64,000 nucleotides of DNA from Actinomycetaceae bacterium. GTDB lineage: Bacteria > Actinomycetota > Actinomycetes > Actinomycetales > Actinomycetaceae. Where the stretch lies: positions 124,001 to 188,000 of the forward strand of contig JAQYTG010000002.1 in NCBI GenBank assembly GCA_028724905.1, given 5' to 3'. Below, one piece after another: positions 44,461-53,555 of this stretch (positions are counted from its first letter, which is position 1; the number at the start of each line of letters is the position of its first letter). The notes beneath the pieces were generated by a model, which was not told the DNA's origin, did not search any database, and saw only the letters and a program-made list of their open reading frames with translations. The position numbers were made by a program, and so were the translations under genes.

Positions 44461-46493
44461 CGTTCACTCCTTTCTGAGGAGGCTTGAGCTTCGGTGATGG
44501 CAGATCCCACAGGCGCGGGAGAGCCCTCCAGATCGCTGGAGCGCTCAGCTGATGCCTCTAACGCGCTTGACGCGCCGAACCCCTCTGGTTCGCGCTGTTT
44601 GCTTGGTGCGTTTGTTGTACTCGGGGTGCTCCGCCAGTTCCCTGGCAGAGCGTAGTCGAGCTGCTGGGCTTCTTCGCGTAGCTTAGCTAAGCGTGCTGCC
44701 CGCTCACGGCGGGCATTTTCTACCTGTTCGGAAATGTCGCGAGTGCTCGATTCGACGGTGATCAGCACGTCTGCTTGTGCGGCGATGGCAGCGCGGTGGG
44801 CAATCACCACTACGGTGTGATGATTGGCTTTGAGGGCGGCCAGTGCCCGCGCTACATACTCTTCGCTCATAGCGTCCAGATGTGCAGAGGGTTCGTCGAG
44901 AATGATCAGCTCGGCTGTGCTGATCAGCGCCCGCGTGAGCGCCAACCGCTGGCGTTGCCCGACGGAGAGCCCCACGCCTCCTTGCCCGACGCGAGTATTC
45001 CAGCCGGCTGGTAGGGAGGCGACGACGGCATCAAACCCAGTGATCTCACAGGCGCGGACGAGGTCTGCTGGCAGTTGCGCGGCGTCACCAGTGGTACGCG
45101 TGTCGCAACCAGCAGTACCGACGGCGCCAGCAGTGCCAACAGTGCCAGCAGCGCTCTCACGGCTCTCTGCGCTGCTCAGCCACTCTCCGCCGTCAAGCCC
45201 CATATTTTCAGCCACTGTGCCAGGCACGATAGCAGGACGTTGTGGCACCCATGTGATATGGCTCCACCACTGCTCTCGGGAAATGGTAGATAAATCGTGT
45301 CCGCCTACGAGAATCCGCCCTTCATCGGGAGCGAGCAGCCCGAGCAGCGCATTCACTGTGGTAGATTTACCCGATCCTGATGCCCCCTGGAGTACGGCAA
45401 TGCTGCCTGGCTCAATTTTTGCGTTGAGCCGAGCGGGGGCTACGGTTGCTCGCCCGGGAGCGTAGACGCTCAGATTCTCAAACTCAATCGTGGCATGGCG
45501 TAGATCTGGCACGTCGAGAGTGCCGGTGTGCTGGGGGAGTGGGATTTCTAAGACGGCGAAAGCCTCGCCTGCTGCAGCAATTCCATTGGAGGAGGCGTGG
45601 AACTGGGTGCCCACTTCACGCAGCGGCTTAAAAACTTCCGGCGTAAGCATAATGATGACCAGCCCTTCAAAGAGCAGCAGATTTCCAGCCACCATACGGA
45701 AGCCAACCTCGACGGCCACGATTGCGGTGGAGAGGGTGGCAATAAATTCTAGGGCTGCACCGGAGAGAAATGCGACGTAGAGAGTCTGCATCGTCTTATC
45801 GGCAAAACGTCTGCCAAGCATCTGCACCCGAGCTTTTGGCCCTTGCTCACGTCCGAGGGCTTTGAGGGTGGTGAGCCCAGAGAGCAAATCCAGCAGCTGC
45901 ACGCCCAGCAGTTCCATAGCTTTGAGGCGCTGCGAGGAAAAGTGCGCCGTCATCTTGCCGATGAGCACCATAAAGATAGGGATAAGTGGGATACACAAGG
46001 TGATGGCCAGGGCGCTCACCCAATCGAGCGCATAGATCACTATCAGCAGTAGAGGTGTGGCCGTGACGCACAGGAAGAGCTCAGGCAGAAAAGACACAAA
46101 ATAGGCTTCGAGATCGTCGAGGCCGCGCGTAGTTTGGGTGACGATTTTCGCGGCGTTGCCATCTGCTAGCCATCGCTGCCCAAGATCTCCTGCGTGGCGC
46201 AGCACTTGTTCTCGCAGACGGGCAATCACTTTTACAGCAGATCGGTGCCCTAAAGCATTTTGCACATATGTGAGGGCAGCGCGCAGGGCAAAGACGCCAA
46301 TGAGTGCCCAGATCAAGGGCTGTACATCAGCAAAATCGGCTTTGCGGTAGAAAACGGGGGTGGCGGCTGCGCCGATGAGCAAGGTTTGAGTAGCAATAAG
46401 GGCGGTGACGGCAAGGCCAAGGAGGACGAGGAAGATAATGTAGGTGCGTGTCTCGCGCGCATATTTTAGCAATCGAGGGTCGAATGGCTTCAC
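44457..46493 (-). CDS. cydD: ABC transporter CydD (cytochrome bd assembly)
   Basis: This is the partner of CydC. The 678-residue protein has the membrane domain (about 1-300, with RGLDDLEAYFVSFLPELFL), Walker [12 protein letters not shown], a signature LSVGQRQRLALTRALI (the LSVGQ form is normal for CydD) and Walker B LIILDEPSAHLD. Between Q-loop and signature is an extra low-complexity run (AAGTVGTAGAVGTAG), about 20 residues, coded by short repeats. A charged, Ser/Glu-rich tail of about 90 residues extends beyond the ATPase. Neither addition disrupts a catalytic motif. It starts 259 bp behind cydB, with a hairpin between. Confidence 0.94.
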   Translation of the reverse strand: MKPFDPRLLKYARETRTYIIFLVLLGLAVTALIATQTLLIGAAATPVFYRKADFADVQPLIWALIGVFALRAALTYVQNALGHRSAVKVIARLREQVLRHAGDLGQRWLADGNAAKIVTQTTRGLDDLEAYFVSFLPELFLCVTATPLLLIVIYALDWVSALAITLCIPLIPIFMVLIGKMTAHFSSQRLKAMELLGVQLLDLLSGLTTLKALGREQGPKARVQMLGRRFADKTMQTLYVAFLSGAALEFIATLSTAIVAVEVGFRMVAGNLLLFEGLVIIMLTPEVFKPLREVGTQFHASSNGIAAAGEAFAVLEIPLPQHTGTLDVPDLRHATIEFENLSVYAPGRATVAPARLNAKIEPGSIAVLQGASGSGKSTTVNALLGLLAPDEGRILVGGHDLSTISREQWWSHITWVPQRPAIVPGTVAENMGLDGGEWLSSAESRESAAGTVGTAGAVGTAGCDTRTTGDAAQLPADLVRACEITGFDAVVASLPAGWNTRVGQGGVGLSVGQRQRLALTRALISTAELIILDEPSAHLDAMSEEYVARALAALKANHHTVVVIAHRAAIAAQADVLITVESSTRDISEQVENARRERAARLAKLREEAQQLDYALPGNWRSTPSTTNAPSKQREPEGFGASSALEASAERSSDLEGSPAPVGSAITEAQASSERSER

Positions 46494-46671
46494 GCTCGGC
46501 TCGCCTTTCCATATCGTGTTAGTACATTGCGCCAGCGCATCGTGTCAGCGCATTGCGCCAGTAGATTGTGCGGCACATCGTATATAGGACTTTTTCTCTA
46601 GTGGCTAGCTTAGCAAGTGCTGCGCCTGCTAGCGCTATGAGAAATACTGCTAGCACATAAGCTAGCGCATA

Positions 46672-46711
46672 AGAGCTCCTGATGTTCGGATACCCAAACA
46701 TCAGGAGCTCT
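46672..46711. terminator. Perfect 15-bp hairpin between cydB and cydD
   Basis: AGAGCTCCTGATGTT (46672-46686) is exactly complementary to 46697-46711 across a 10-nt loop. It lies 42 nt after the cydB stop on the transcribed minus strand. No long T run follows, so it may be a 3' stabiliser, attenuator or weak terminator that lowers cydDC relative to cydAB. Confidence 0.6.
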
Positions 46712-46752
46712 CTCATCATTCTTGAATGAGTTAACGAGGTGGGCTCGTGAGC

Positions 46753-47889
46753 TCAGCTCACTTTCTCAAATTCGCGCTCGGTGCTCAGATCCAATCCAGC
46801 CGGCTCATCAGGAATGTTGTTCACTGAGATACGGCGGGAGAACTTGATATAAGCCCAGATCGTGTAGAAGAGCACGATCGGTACGAAGATCACCACGGGC
46901 ACCAGCATCACGATCTGGGTTGGCTCTGTAGCGCTCGCCTGTGCGAGCGTGAGCGTATAGGCCGGCTTAATGGAGCTCTTCAGAGCGTTCAGGCCGATGG
47001 TGGAGAAGATGAACACCACGGCCACAGCCAGAGCTGCAAAGTGGATGAAGAAAGCTCCTTTATCGTTGCCTTTGAGTACCATCAGCAGCGACGCGATGAG
47101 CAGCACGGCAGCCAGAATCAGCGGAATCCATGCCAGTGCGTTCACCGAGTAGGCAATCTGACCCCACAGCGCCCACACAGCTGTGAGTGCAGTGGAGATG
47201 AGAGCCGTCTTCGGAGCGAGCTTGAGTGCCCGATCATGCAGATCGCCCTTAGTCTTGAGAGCGATCCACAGAGCGCCGTGATTCAAGAACAGCGTGAGCA
47301 CTACCAGGCCGCCGAGAATGGTGAACGGCGTTAAGAGCGAGAAGAAACCACCTGTGAGGAAGTGCTGATCTGCACCAGCCACTTTTGCTGAGAGATTCAC
47401 TGTGGCTGGATCGACAGCCACGAATGTGCCGTTTTCATAGTGTCCCACCTGAATCTGCATACCTTGTACCAGGTTGGCAAAGGCCACGCCCCACAGGAGT
47501 GAGACGATCCAGGCTACTGCAGTGTGGATCGTATCCCAGGTGTTGCGCCAGCGTGCCGTCTTGACCTTGCCGCGCCACTCAATAGCGACGATGCGCAAGA
47601 TCAGGCACAGCAGCACAGCGACGAGTGCAAAATACATACCTGAGAACATCGTGGCATACCATTCGGGGAATGCTGCAAAGGTGGCGCCACCGGCGGTGAG
47701 TAGCCACACTTCGTTGCCGTCCCAGTGTGGGCCAATCGTGCCCAGCATCAGGCGTCTTTCTTTGTCGTTCTTCGGCAAGATCTTGAGCAACATACCAGTG
47801 CCCAGATCGAAGCCATCCAAAACGACGTAGCCAATCCAGAGAACAACAATGAGGATCAGCCATAGAACTTGCAACCATGAAGTTACCAT
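46753..47889 (-). CDS. cydB: Cytochrome bd ubiquinol/menaquinol oxidase subunit II
   Basis: CydB is the second membrane subunit of cytochrome bd oxidase. The 378-residue protein shows eight or nine hydrophobic helices and the family block GPHWDGNEVWLLTAGGATFA, with FPEWYATMFSGMY following. AAAGGCGGA provides a ribosome site. It lies 18 bp after cydA. A CydX-like small subunit was looked for after cydB and not found. Confidence 0.96.
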   Translation of the reverse strand: MVTSWLQVLWLILIVVLWIGYVVLDGFDLGTGMLLKILPKNDKERRLMLGTIGPHWDGNEVWLLTAGGATFAAFPEWYATMFSGMYFALVAVLLCLILRIVAIEWRGKVKTARWRNTWDTIHTAVAWIVSLLWGVAFANLVQGMQIQVGHYENGTFVAVDPATVNLSAKVAGADQHFLTGGFFSLLTPFTILGGLVVLTLFLNHGALWIALKTKGDLHDRALKLAPKTALISTALTAVWALWGQIAYSVNALAWIPLILAAVLLIASLLMVLKGNDKGAFFIHFAALAVAVVFIFSTIGLNALKSSIKPAYTLTLAQASATEPTQIVMLVPVVIFVPIVLFYTIWAYIKFSRRISVNNIPDEPAGLDLSTEREFEKVS

Positions 47890-47907
47890 TTGTTATTCCG
47901 CCTTTCC

Positions 47908-49383
47908 TCAGTACTCAAAACTCAAAACGGTATCGTCTTTAAGCTCTACCACGTCGGTGACGAGGCGCTTATTGGTGCTGATTCCCTCGCGGGCGTAGCG
48001 CTTGACCAGCACGAACCACACGATCCCCAAAATGAGGTAGAGCAGCGTGAAGATCACGAGCGAGAGAATAATTTCGATGGGGTGCACAGTCAGTGACGCT
48101 GCTTCGATCGTCAGCTGATGCACGTTGGCGTCACCGCCGAAGTTTGGATACACCACCCACGGCTGGCGTCCCACTTCGGTGAGAATCCAACCGAAAGTGC
48201 TGGCCAAGAACGGCAGCAGTGTGCTCCACAGGAAGACTTTCGCCAAACCAGCGGAGATCGCCTCGGGTTTCTTGAGCTTCACCAGCCCCACGATAGAGAG
48301 AGCGAAAGAGATAAATCCGAAGAGCATCATAATGCGGAACGAATAGAACGTGAGCCCCACATTCGGGATGTAGCTTATCTCGGCGCCCGCATACGTATCT
48401 GCAAACTCTGCTGCGAATCTCTCCTGAAGATCTTTTCCGCCTTGAAGCTCGGCGTTTGGATCGTTTTTAGCCATGAAAGATTCCAGGCCTGGGATGGGCA
48501 GCGCAATGATGTTTGCCTCGCCCTTGGCCAGATCCCCGCCGGTGTAGACCAAAGCCAGAGGGACATTTTTCTCGGTGGTGTTGATGCCCATAGCCGCGGC
48601 CATCTTCGTAGGCTGCACCTCGGTGATGTGTTGAGCTGAGAAGTGCCCCGAGCCGATCACCAGGATAGAGCCGATGAGCATAGCTACCAAGCCGAAGTGG
48701 GCAGCTGGCCGCCACAGTTCTTCCGCTTCAGGAGCATTCTTCTTGATCGTCTTGACCAACCACCACAGCGCAATGGCAGCGATAGCGGAGCCCGCGAGCA
48801 AGATTGACGCAGCGAAAGTGTGCAAGAACGTGTACATGGAGGTCGCTGAGAAAATCACATTTAGGAACCCGCCAGGGCCATCGAGTTCTGCACGGCCAGT
48901 GCCCGCATTGAATCTGGTGCCGTTCGGATTTTGCATAAACGAGTTGGCAGCGAGAATGAAGAGTGCAGAGATGTCCGATCCGATGGCGAAGAGCCAAATG
49001 GACAGCGTATGCAACTTAGGCGTGATGCGGCCGCGCCCGAAGATCCAGATTCCCAGGAATGTGCTCTCTAGGAAGAACGCCAGCAGCGCCTCGAAAGCCA
49101 GCGGAGCGCCGAAGATATCACCCACATAGCGGGAGTATTCGCTCCATCCCATACCGAATTGGAACTCCTGCACGATGCCCGTTGCCACACCGATAGCGAA
49201 GTTAATAATGAGGAGTTTGCCAAAGAACTCAGACAGCTTGAGCCATCGCTCTTCGCCGCGTTTGAGCCATTTGGTCTGCATAATCGCCACGAGGGGAGCT
49301 AGCCCAATCGTCACTGGTACAAAAATAAAATGGTACACAGTGGTGATTGCAAACTGCCATCGCGCGAGGTCGACGATATCCAC
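47908..49383 (-). CDS. cydA: Cytochrome bd quinol oxidase subunit I
   Basis: CydA carries hemes b558, b595 and d and reduces oxygen to water with high affinity. The 491-residue protein starts with GTG (AAGG upstream). His18 in TTVYHFIFVP corresponds to the heme b595 ligand. LHTFAASILLAG contains the next heme histidine region, and GRGRITPKLHTLS plus TEVGRQPWVVY are family signatures. The Q-loop between helices 6 and 7 is of the short type usual in actinobacteria. It is the first gene of cydAB-hairpin-cydDC, transcribed away from the RNase E/G gene. Confidence 0.97.
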   Translation of the reverse strand: MDIVDLARWQFAITTVYHFIFVPVTIGLAPLVAIMQTKWLKRGEERWLKLSEFFGKLLIINFAIGVATGIVQEFQFGMGWSEYSRYVGDIFGAPLAFEALLAFFLESTFLGIWIFGRGRITPKLHTLSIWLFAIGSDISALFILAANSFMQNPNGTRFNAGTGRAELDGPGGFLNVIFSATSMYTFLHTFAASILLAGSAIAAIALWWLVKTIKKNAPEAEELWRPAAHFGLVAMLIGSILVIGSGHFSAQHITEVQPTKMAAAMGINTTEKNVPLALVYTGGDLAKGEANIIALPIPGLESFMAKNDPNAELQGGKDLQERFAAEFADTYAGAEISYIPNVGLTFYSFRIMMLFGFISFALSIVGLVKLKKPEAISAGLAKVFLWSTLLPFLASTFGWILTEVGRQPWVVYPNFGGDANVHQLTIEAASLTVHPIEIILSLVIFTLLYLILGIVWFVLVKRYAREGISTNKRLVTDVVELKDDTVLSFEY

Positions 49384-49969
49384 CTGATCACCTTCCGTTC
49401 GACCTAAATTGACAGACTGTTGTGACGGATTCTGAAGTTGTGCTCGCGTGATATTGAACGCACAAACATAGAACCCTTGACTCCATCATGCCTTGCCTGG
49501 ACGGAATTTATCCACTTTTTACAATGCCTGTTTTGCGCCTTGTTTTGGCGTAAAAATAAGGAAAGATGCCTGAGGGGTGAAAACTCGCCGTTTTGAGTGA
49601 CGCGCAACGCCGTAGCATCGAGAGCAGTGCTAATAACGAAACAAAAGTGTAACGAAAACTGTTGCCCTATTGACTTGTGTCGAGTAGTGGGAAAACGGGC
49701 ATAAGGGGTGACAAAAATGAGACTTGTCTCCTAGCGATGTATATGAGCTGCTGGTGTAGAATCTCAATAAGACTTGTGGGTGCGCATCCACCCGCACGAC
49801 GTAGGCTTTGTGCGCCGCTTATGCGCTGCTGCCGAGCTGCGTCGGTTCAGGGGAGTTGCATCGGTTCAGAAGAACTGAGCAATCCTGCAGAGGACTTCCG
49901 CAACGCGGTTGCGAGTGAACACGTTGTTTCTGCGTGATGCGTCGTAGGGAACACAATGGAGTATATCCA
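49384..49969. other. Divergent regulatory region cydA / RNase E/G
   Basis: These 586 bp hold no gene. TTTTGCGCC (49531-49539) and GGCGTAAAA (49547-49555) form a near-perfect inverted repeat on the cydA side, a possible regulator site. TAGAAT at 49757-49762 is a candidate -10 box that would give the RNase gene a leader of about 200 nt. In that leader, TGCRTCGGTTCAG occurs twice (about 49838 and 49857). I found no clear CRP/FNR, Rex or DevR box. Confidence 0.45.
49672..49777 (+). repeat. GACTTGT heptamer three times at about 50-bp spacing
   Basis: GACTTGT occurs at 49672-49678, 49721-49727 and 49771-49777; the last two share AATRAGACTTGT. They flank the candidate promoter of the RNase gene. 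Confidence 0.55.
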
Positions 49970-52666
49970 ATGGCAACAACTGAAAAAACCGGTGGGCAAT
50001 CCGCCCAAACCTCGGCACGCCGTAGCGTCCCCAACGCTGGAGAGCTGCTGTTTTCTGCGCAGGAACGCAGCGATGAAGTGGTACTAAGTGCGCGAGAACC
50101 CCATACTCACGCATCCACCACGATGGTGCTCTTCCAAGAGCCAGATCTATCTCGGGCAGTGGCTCCACGCCGCGCTCGGCGCGCTGCCGTCGTCACTAGC
50201 ACGGGCGAAAGCGTGGACGAGGCTTTCGAGGAGACTCCCAAGGGCAGCACTCTCAAAAAAGATCGCACTCCCAAAGAGGAGGGGGAAGAATCTCCGCGGC
50301 GCTCGCGGCGAGGATCGCGTGGAGGGCGTCGCGTGGCAGAATCGCGCGAGGAACTTCGTGCAAGCGCTGATTCCCCTGAGGATCCGCTCGATGGTGCTGA
50401 CGGCGATGGCGTCGATACTGAGCGTGAGAGCGAAGCGACAAGCGCAAAGACTCGCTCGCGGCGACGCACTCGAGCGGCGCGCGAAGATGCCCAATCTGAG
50501 AGTGATACGTATGCGCCCGATAGTGCCGACGAGAGTCAGCTTCAAAGCGGTGAAAGCGGCACAAAGAGCTCTAAAAAGAACAAGAAAGTGGAGGCGCCTA
50601 GCTCAGCGTCCAGTTCGGTGCCCAGTTCAACTCCGAGTGATGAAGCTGTGGCTGCTGCCATCACAGTGCGCAAGCGTCGGCGGCGCGGTGTGAGTGAGGA
50701 CGTATCCGATCAAGTGACGGCACCCAAAGGCTCCACTCGTCTAGAGGCGAAGCGTCAGCGCCGTAAGGAAGGACGTGAGGCGGGGCGCCGACGTCACACC
50801 ATCACGGAATCAGAATTTCTAGCGCGCAGAGAATCTGTGAACCGAGATATGCTGATCCGTGAGCGCGACGGCTTAAACCAGATTGCCGTGATCGAAGATG
50901 GGGTACTCGTCGAACACTACGTGGCACGGCATACGCAAAGTTCGATGGTGGGCAACGTGTATCTCGGACGAGTGCAAAATGTGCTCCCCTCGATGGAGGC
51001 TGCTTTCGTTGATATTGGCAAAGGCCGCAATGCCGTGCTCTACGCCGGTGAAGTGAATTGGGACGTAGTTGGCTTGGCGGGTAAGCCGCGGCGCATTGAA
51101 GAAGCGCTTAAGAGTGGAGACACTGTGCTGGTGCAGGTGACGAAAGATCCTATCGGGCACAAGGGGGCTAGGCTCACCTCGCAGATTACGCTCGCTGGAC
51201 GGCATCTGGTGCTGGTACCCAGCGGTGCGATGACGGGTATTTCTCGTAAGCTACCTGAGAAAGAACGGGTGCGGCTCAAGAAAATTCTCAAAGACCTGGT
51301 GCCTGCAGAACACGGCGTTATTGTGCGCACCGCTGCTGAGGGAGCCACGGAAGAGCAATTGCGCTCAGACGTGGAGCAGCTCACTGCAGCCTGGCGTGAT
51401 ATTGAAGCGAAATCTAAGAGCTCTAAGAATGCTCCTAGCTTGCTTAAGGGTGAGCCGGAGCTAGCCGTGCGGGTGGTGCGCGATATCTTCAATGAAGATT
51501 TCGTCTCTCTCAAAGTTCAGGGGGAAACGACGTGGCATACGATCAGTGAATACGTGCAAAAGTTTTCACCGGAGCTGCTAGATCGCGTCCAGAAATGGGA
51601 TTCCGATCAAGATATCTTCCATAAGAATCGGGTGGATGAGCAGCTGGCGAAGGCTTTTGATCGCAAAGTGTTCCTGCCCTCAGGCGGCACGCTGGTGATC
51701 GACCGCACCGAAGCGATGACGGTGATTGACGTCAATACCGGCAAATTTACTGGTGCGGGCGGCACGCTCGAAGAGACGGTGACGAAGAACAATCTCGAAG
51801 CGGCCGAAGAGATCGTGCGCCAGTTGCGTTTGCGTGACATCGGCGGAATCGTGGTGATTGACTTCATCGACATGGTGCTTGAGGCCAACCGAGATTTGGT
51901 GTTGCGGCGCCTGATCGAGTGCCTAGGGCGAGACCGTACCCGCCATCAGGTGGCTGAAGTCACCAGCCTGGGGTTGGTGCAGATGACGCGCAAACGTGTG
52001 GGGCAAGGTCTGGTAGAGGCTTTCTCCACGGTGTGTGAGGCCTGCGAAGGGCGTGGCTATATTACTTACGACCATCCGATCGAAAAAGGTGAACTGCCGG
52101 ATGCACAGACGATGGTCGTGGGCGGGGCTGCTCCGGTGCGCACAGATCTTCCGCAGGTGGATCCGGAAGCTGAAGCTAAGCAAGCAGAGGTGAAAGCGGC
52201 GCTCAACAACATTGCGGCGGCTGCGGCACATAAGCACAAGCGTCGCGGTGACGGCGCACAGGCTGGAGCCAAGAAATCCCGTGCGGGAAAAGTGGAGCTA
52301 GCGCAGATCAAAGCAGAGCTCAAGAACGCTGAAGAAACCGCATATAATGCCCCCAGCAGCGGAGTAGATAGCGACGGCGAGCGCGGGGCGAGCGCGGCTT
52401 CTAGCAGCGGCACATCTCAAACTGGCAAAGCGTCTGACGCTATTCGGGCTAGTGAGGAGTTTGAGCGCACTTCTGAGCAGAGCGTGGGCGAGCAGGCCGG
52501 CGATTCTGAGCTGGTGAAGCAAACCGAGTCTGCGCAGCATAAGCAGGCGATGCCCGAGAGGGGCGAGAAGAAAGCTCCGCGCATTGTGAGTAGTTCCGGT
52601 ACGATCACCCCTACGAGCAGCGGAAAAGCGAGCAGCGCCATTATGACGTTCCCAATAAAAAAGTAG
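49970..52666 (+). CDS. rne: Ribonuclease E/G
   Basis: This is the main endoribonuclease for mRNA decay and rRNA processing. ATG 49970 with ATGGAG 9 nt upstream gives 898 residues; an in-frame GTG at 49934 is less likely. Residues about 1-290 are a charged Arg/Glu/Ser-rich arm with Arg-rich patches (RRSRRGSRGGRR), typical of actinobacterial enzymes. The catalytic core follows: an S1 domain (MVGNVYLGRVQNVLPSMEAA, DIGKGRNAVLYAGE), the DNase I-like part with MTVIDVNTGKFTGAGG and GIVVIDFIDM holding the catalytic aspartates, and the zinc-link CEACEGRGYI. The last 180 residues are another disordered arm that may bind partners. rplU-rpmA follow. Confidence 0.95.
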   Translation: MATTEKTGGQSAQTSARRSVPNAGELLFSAQERSDEVVLSAREPHTHASTTMVLFQEPDLSRAVAPRRARRAAVVTSTGESVDEAFEETPKGSTLKKDRTPKEEGEESPRRSRRGSRGGRRVAESREELRASADSPEDPLDGADGDGVDTERESEATSAKTRSRRRTRAAREDAQSESDTYAPDSADESQLQSGESGTKSSKKNKKVEAPSSASSSVPSSTPSDEAVAAAITVRKRRRRGVSEDVSDQVTAPKGSTRLEAKRQRRKEGREAGRRRHTITESEFLARRESVNRDMLIRERDGLNQIAVIEDGVLVEHYVARHTQSSMVGNVYLGRVQNVLPSMEAAFVDIGKGRNAVLYAGEVNWDVVGLAGKPRRIEEALKSGDTVLVQVTKDPIGHKGARLTSQITLAGRHLVLVPSGAMTGISRKLPEKERVRLKKILKDLVPAEHGVIVRTAAEGATEEQLRSDVEQLTAAWRDIEAKSKSSKNAPSLLKGEPELAVRVVRDIFNEDFVSLKVQGETTWHTISEYVQKFSPELLDRVQKWDSDQDIFHKNRVDEQLAKAFDRKVFLPSGGTLVIDRTEAMTVIDVNTGKFTGAGGTLEETVTKNNLEAAEEIVRQLRLRDIGGIVVIDFIDMVLEANRDLVLRRLIECLGRDRTRHQVAEVTSLGLVQMTRKRVGQGLVEAFSTVCEACEGRGYITYDHPIEKGELPDAQTMVVGGAAPVRTDLPQVDPEAEAKQAEVKAALNNIAAAAAHKHKRRGDGAQAGAKKSRAGKVELAQIKAELKNAEETAYNAPSSGVDSDGERGASAASSSGTSQTGKASDAIRASEEFERTSEQSVGEQAGDSELVKQTESAQHKQAMPERGEKKAPRIVSSSGTITPTSSGKASSAIMTFPIKK

Positions 52667-52693
52667 CTGTGGTGCGAATCGCTCTCTTATAAC

Positions 52694-52722
52694 TTGTTCA
52701 AGGGAAGAAGAGCAGTTAAGCT
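52694..52722 (+). promoter_or_regulatory. Promoter of rplU-rpmA (TTGTTC-17-TAAGCT)
   Basis: TTGTTC (52694-52699) and TAAGCT (52717-52722) are 17 bp apart. The leader to rplU would be about 105 nt. Confidence 0.5.
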
Positions 52723-52835
52723 AGGTTGCTGGCGCGAATGTGCCGTTCCATTTTTCAGTGCAGACTCTTTTGCTGGACTGCCGCTCGCGGCGATAGTGAA
52801 AGTGTCGCAAACGAACCGACAGAGATGAGCAAAAC

Positions 52836-53141
52836 GTGGTCTACGCGATTGTGAAAGCAGGCGGACACCAGGAAAAGGTGGCTGTAGGTTCCATCGTAGT
52901 GATGGACAGGATTCAAGGCGAGCCTGGAGATACGGTTGAGCTTGAGCCTGTGATGCTCGTTGATGGTACTGAGATCACCACGGCAGCTGATGGAATCAAA
53001 GCTAAAGTGACGGCGGAGATTGTGCGGGACGAAAAAGGTCCGAAGATCACGATTGTGAAGTACAAGAACAAGACTGGCTATCGCAAGCGTCAAGGGCATC
53101 GTCAGAAGCTCACGCGCTTGAAGGTGACGGGCATCAAGTGA
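52836..53141 (+). CDS. rplU: 50S ribosomal protein L21
   Basis: L21 binds 23S rRNA near L20 in the large subunit. The 101-residue protein has the normal family sequence: [35 protein letters not shown] and a C-terminal [20 protein letters not shown]. It starts with GTG and a modest GAGATGAG site. rpmA follows 67 bp downstream, the universal order. Confidence 0.98.
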   Translation: MVYAIVKAGGHQEKVAVGSIVVMDRIQGEPGDTVELEPVMLVDGTEITTAADGIKAKVTAEIVRDEKGPKITIVKYKNKTGYRKRQGHRQKLTRLKVTGIK

Positions 53142-53208
53142 CGCCGCGCCATTTTCGGTAGATGACGCCACATTTTAGAGAACGTACATAAGAAGAAGAG
53201 GTTGAGCA

Positions 53209-53466
53209 ATGGCACACAAGAAAGGCGCTAGCTCCACAAGTAACGGGCGCGATTCTAACGCGAAGCGCTTGGGTGTGAAGCGATATGGCGGGCAGTTTGT
53301 GAACGCTGGCGAAATTATTGTGCGCCAGCGAGGCACGCACTTCCATCCTGGTGTTAATGTTGGCCGCGGCGGAGACGATACGCTTTTCGCTCTGGCTGCA
53401 GGCAATGTGGAGTTTGGGACGCACCGTGATCGCAAGGTCGTGAGTGTCGTCGATGTGAATGCTTGA
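53209..53466 (+). CDS. rpmA: 50S ribosomal protein L27
   Basis: L27 reaches toward the peptidyl transferase centre with its N-terminus. The 85-residue protein reads [20 protein letters not shown] followed by [20 protein letters not shown], fully canonical and without the N-terminal cleavage extension of Firmicutes. AGAGG supplies the ribosome site. A strong terminator follows before obgE. Confidence 0.98.
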   Translation: MAHKKGASSTSNGRDSNAKRLGVKRYGGQFVNAGEIIVRQRGTHFHPGVNVGRGGDDTLFALAAGNVEFGTHRDRKVVSVVDVNA

Positions 53467-53504
53467 TAAAGCGAGGATGCCTGAGATAAGGCATTGCGCT
53501 AGTG

Positions 53505-53536
53505 CAAGGGCGGGTTTGCTCCCGCCCTTGTTTTGT
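53505..53536 (+). terminator. Intrinsic terminator after rpmA
   Basis: CAAGGGCGGG (53505-53514) pairs perfectly with CCCGCCCTTG (53521-53530) across TTTGCT, followed by TTTTGT. It ends 20 nt before obgE, so obgE is reached by readthrough or its own promoter. Confidence 0.85.
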
Positions 53537-53555
53537 ATGTAGTGCAGGAGATGCA

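Noticed and set aside
44930..44975. LSVGQ instead of LSGGQ in CydD as a possible defect
   Set aside because: CydD proteins of other bacteria also have LSVGQ at this site, so it is normal for the family.
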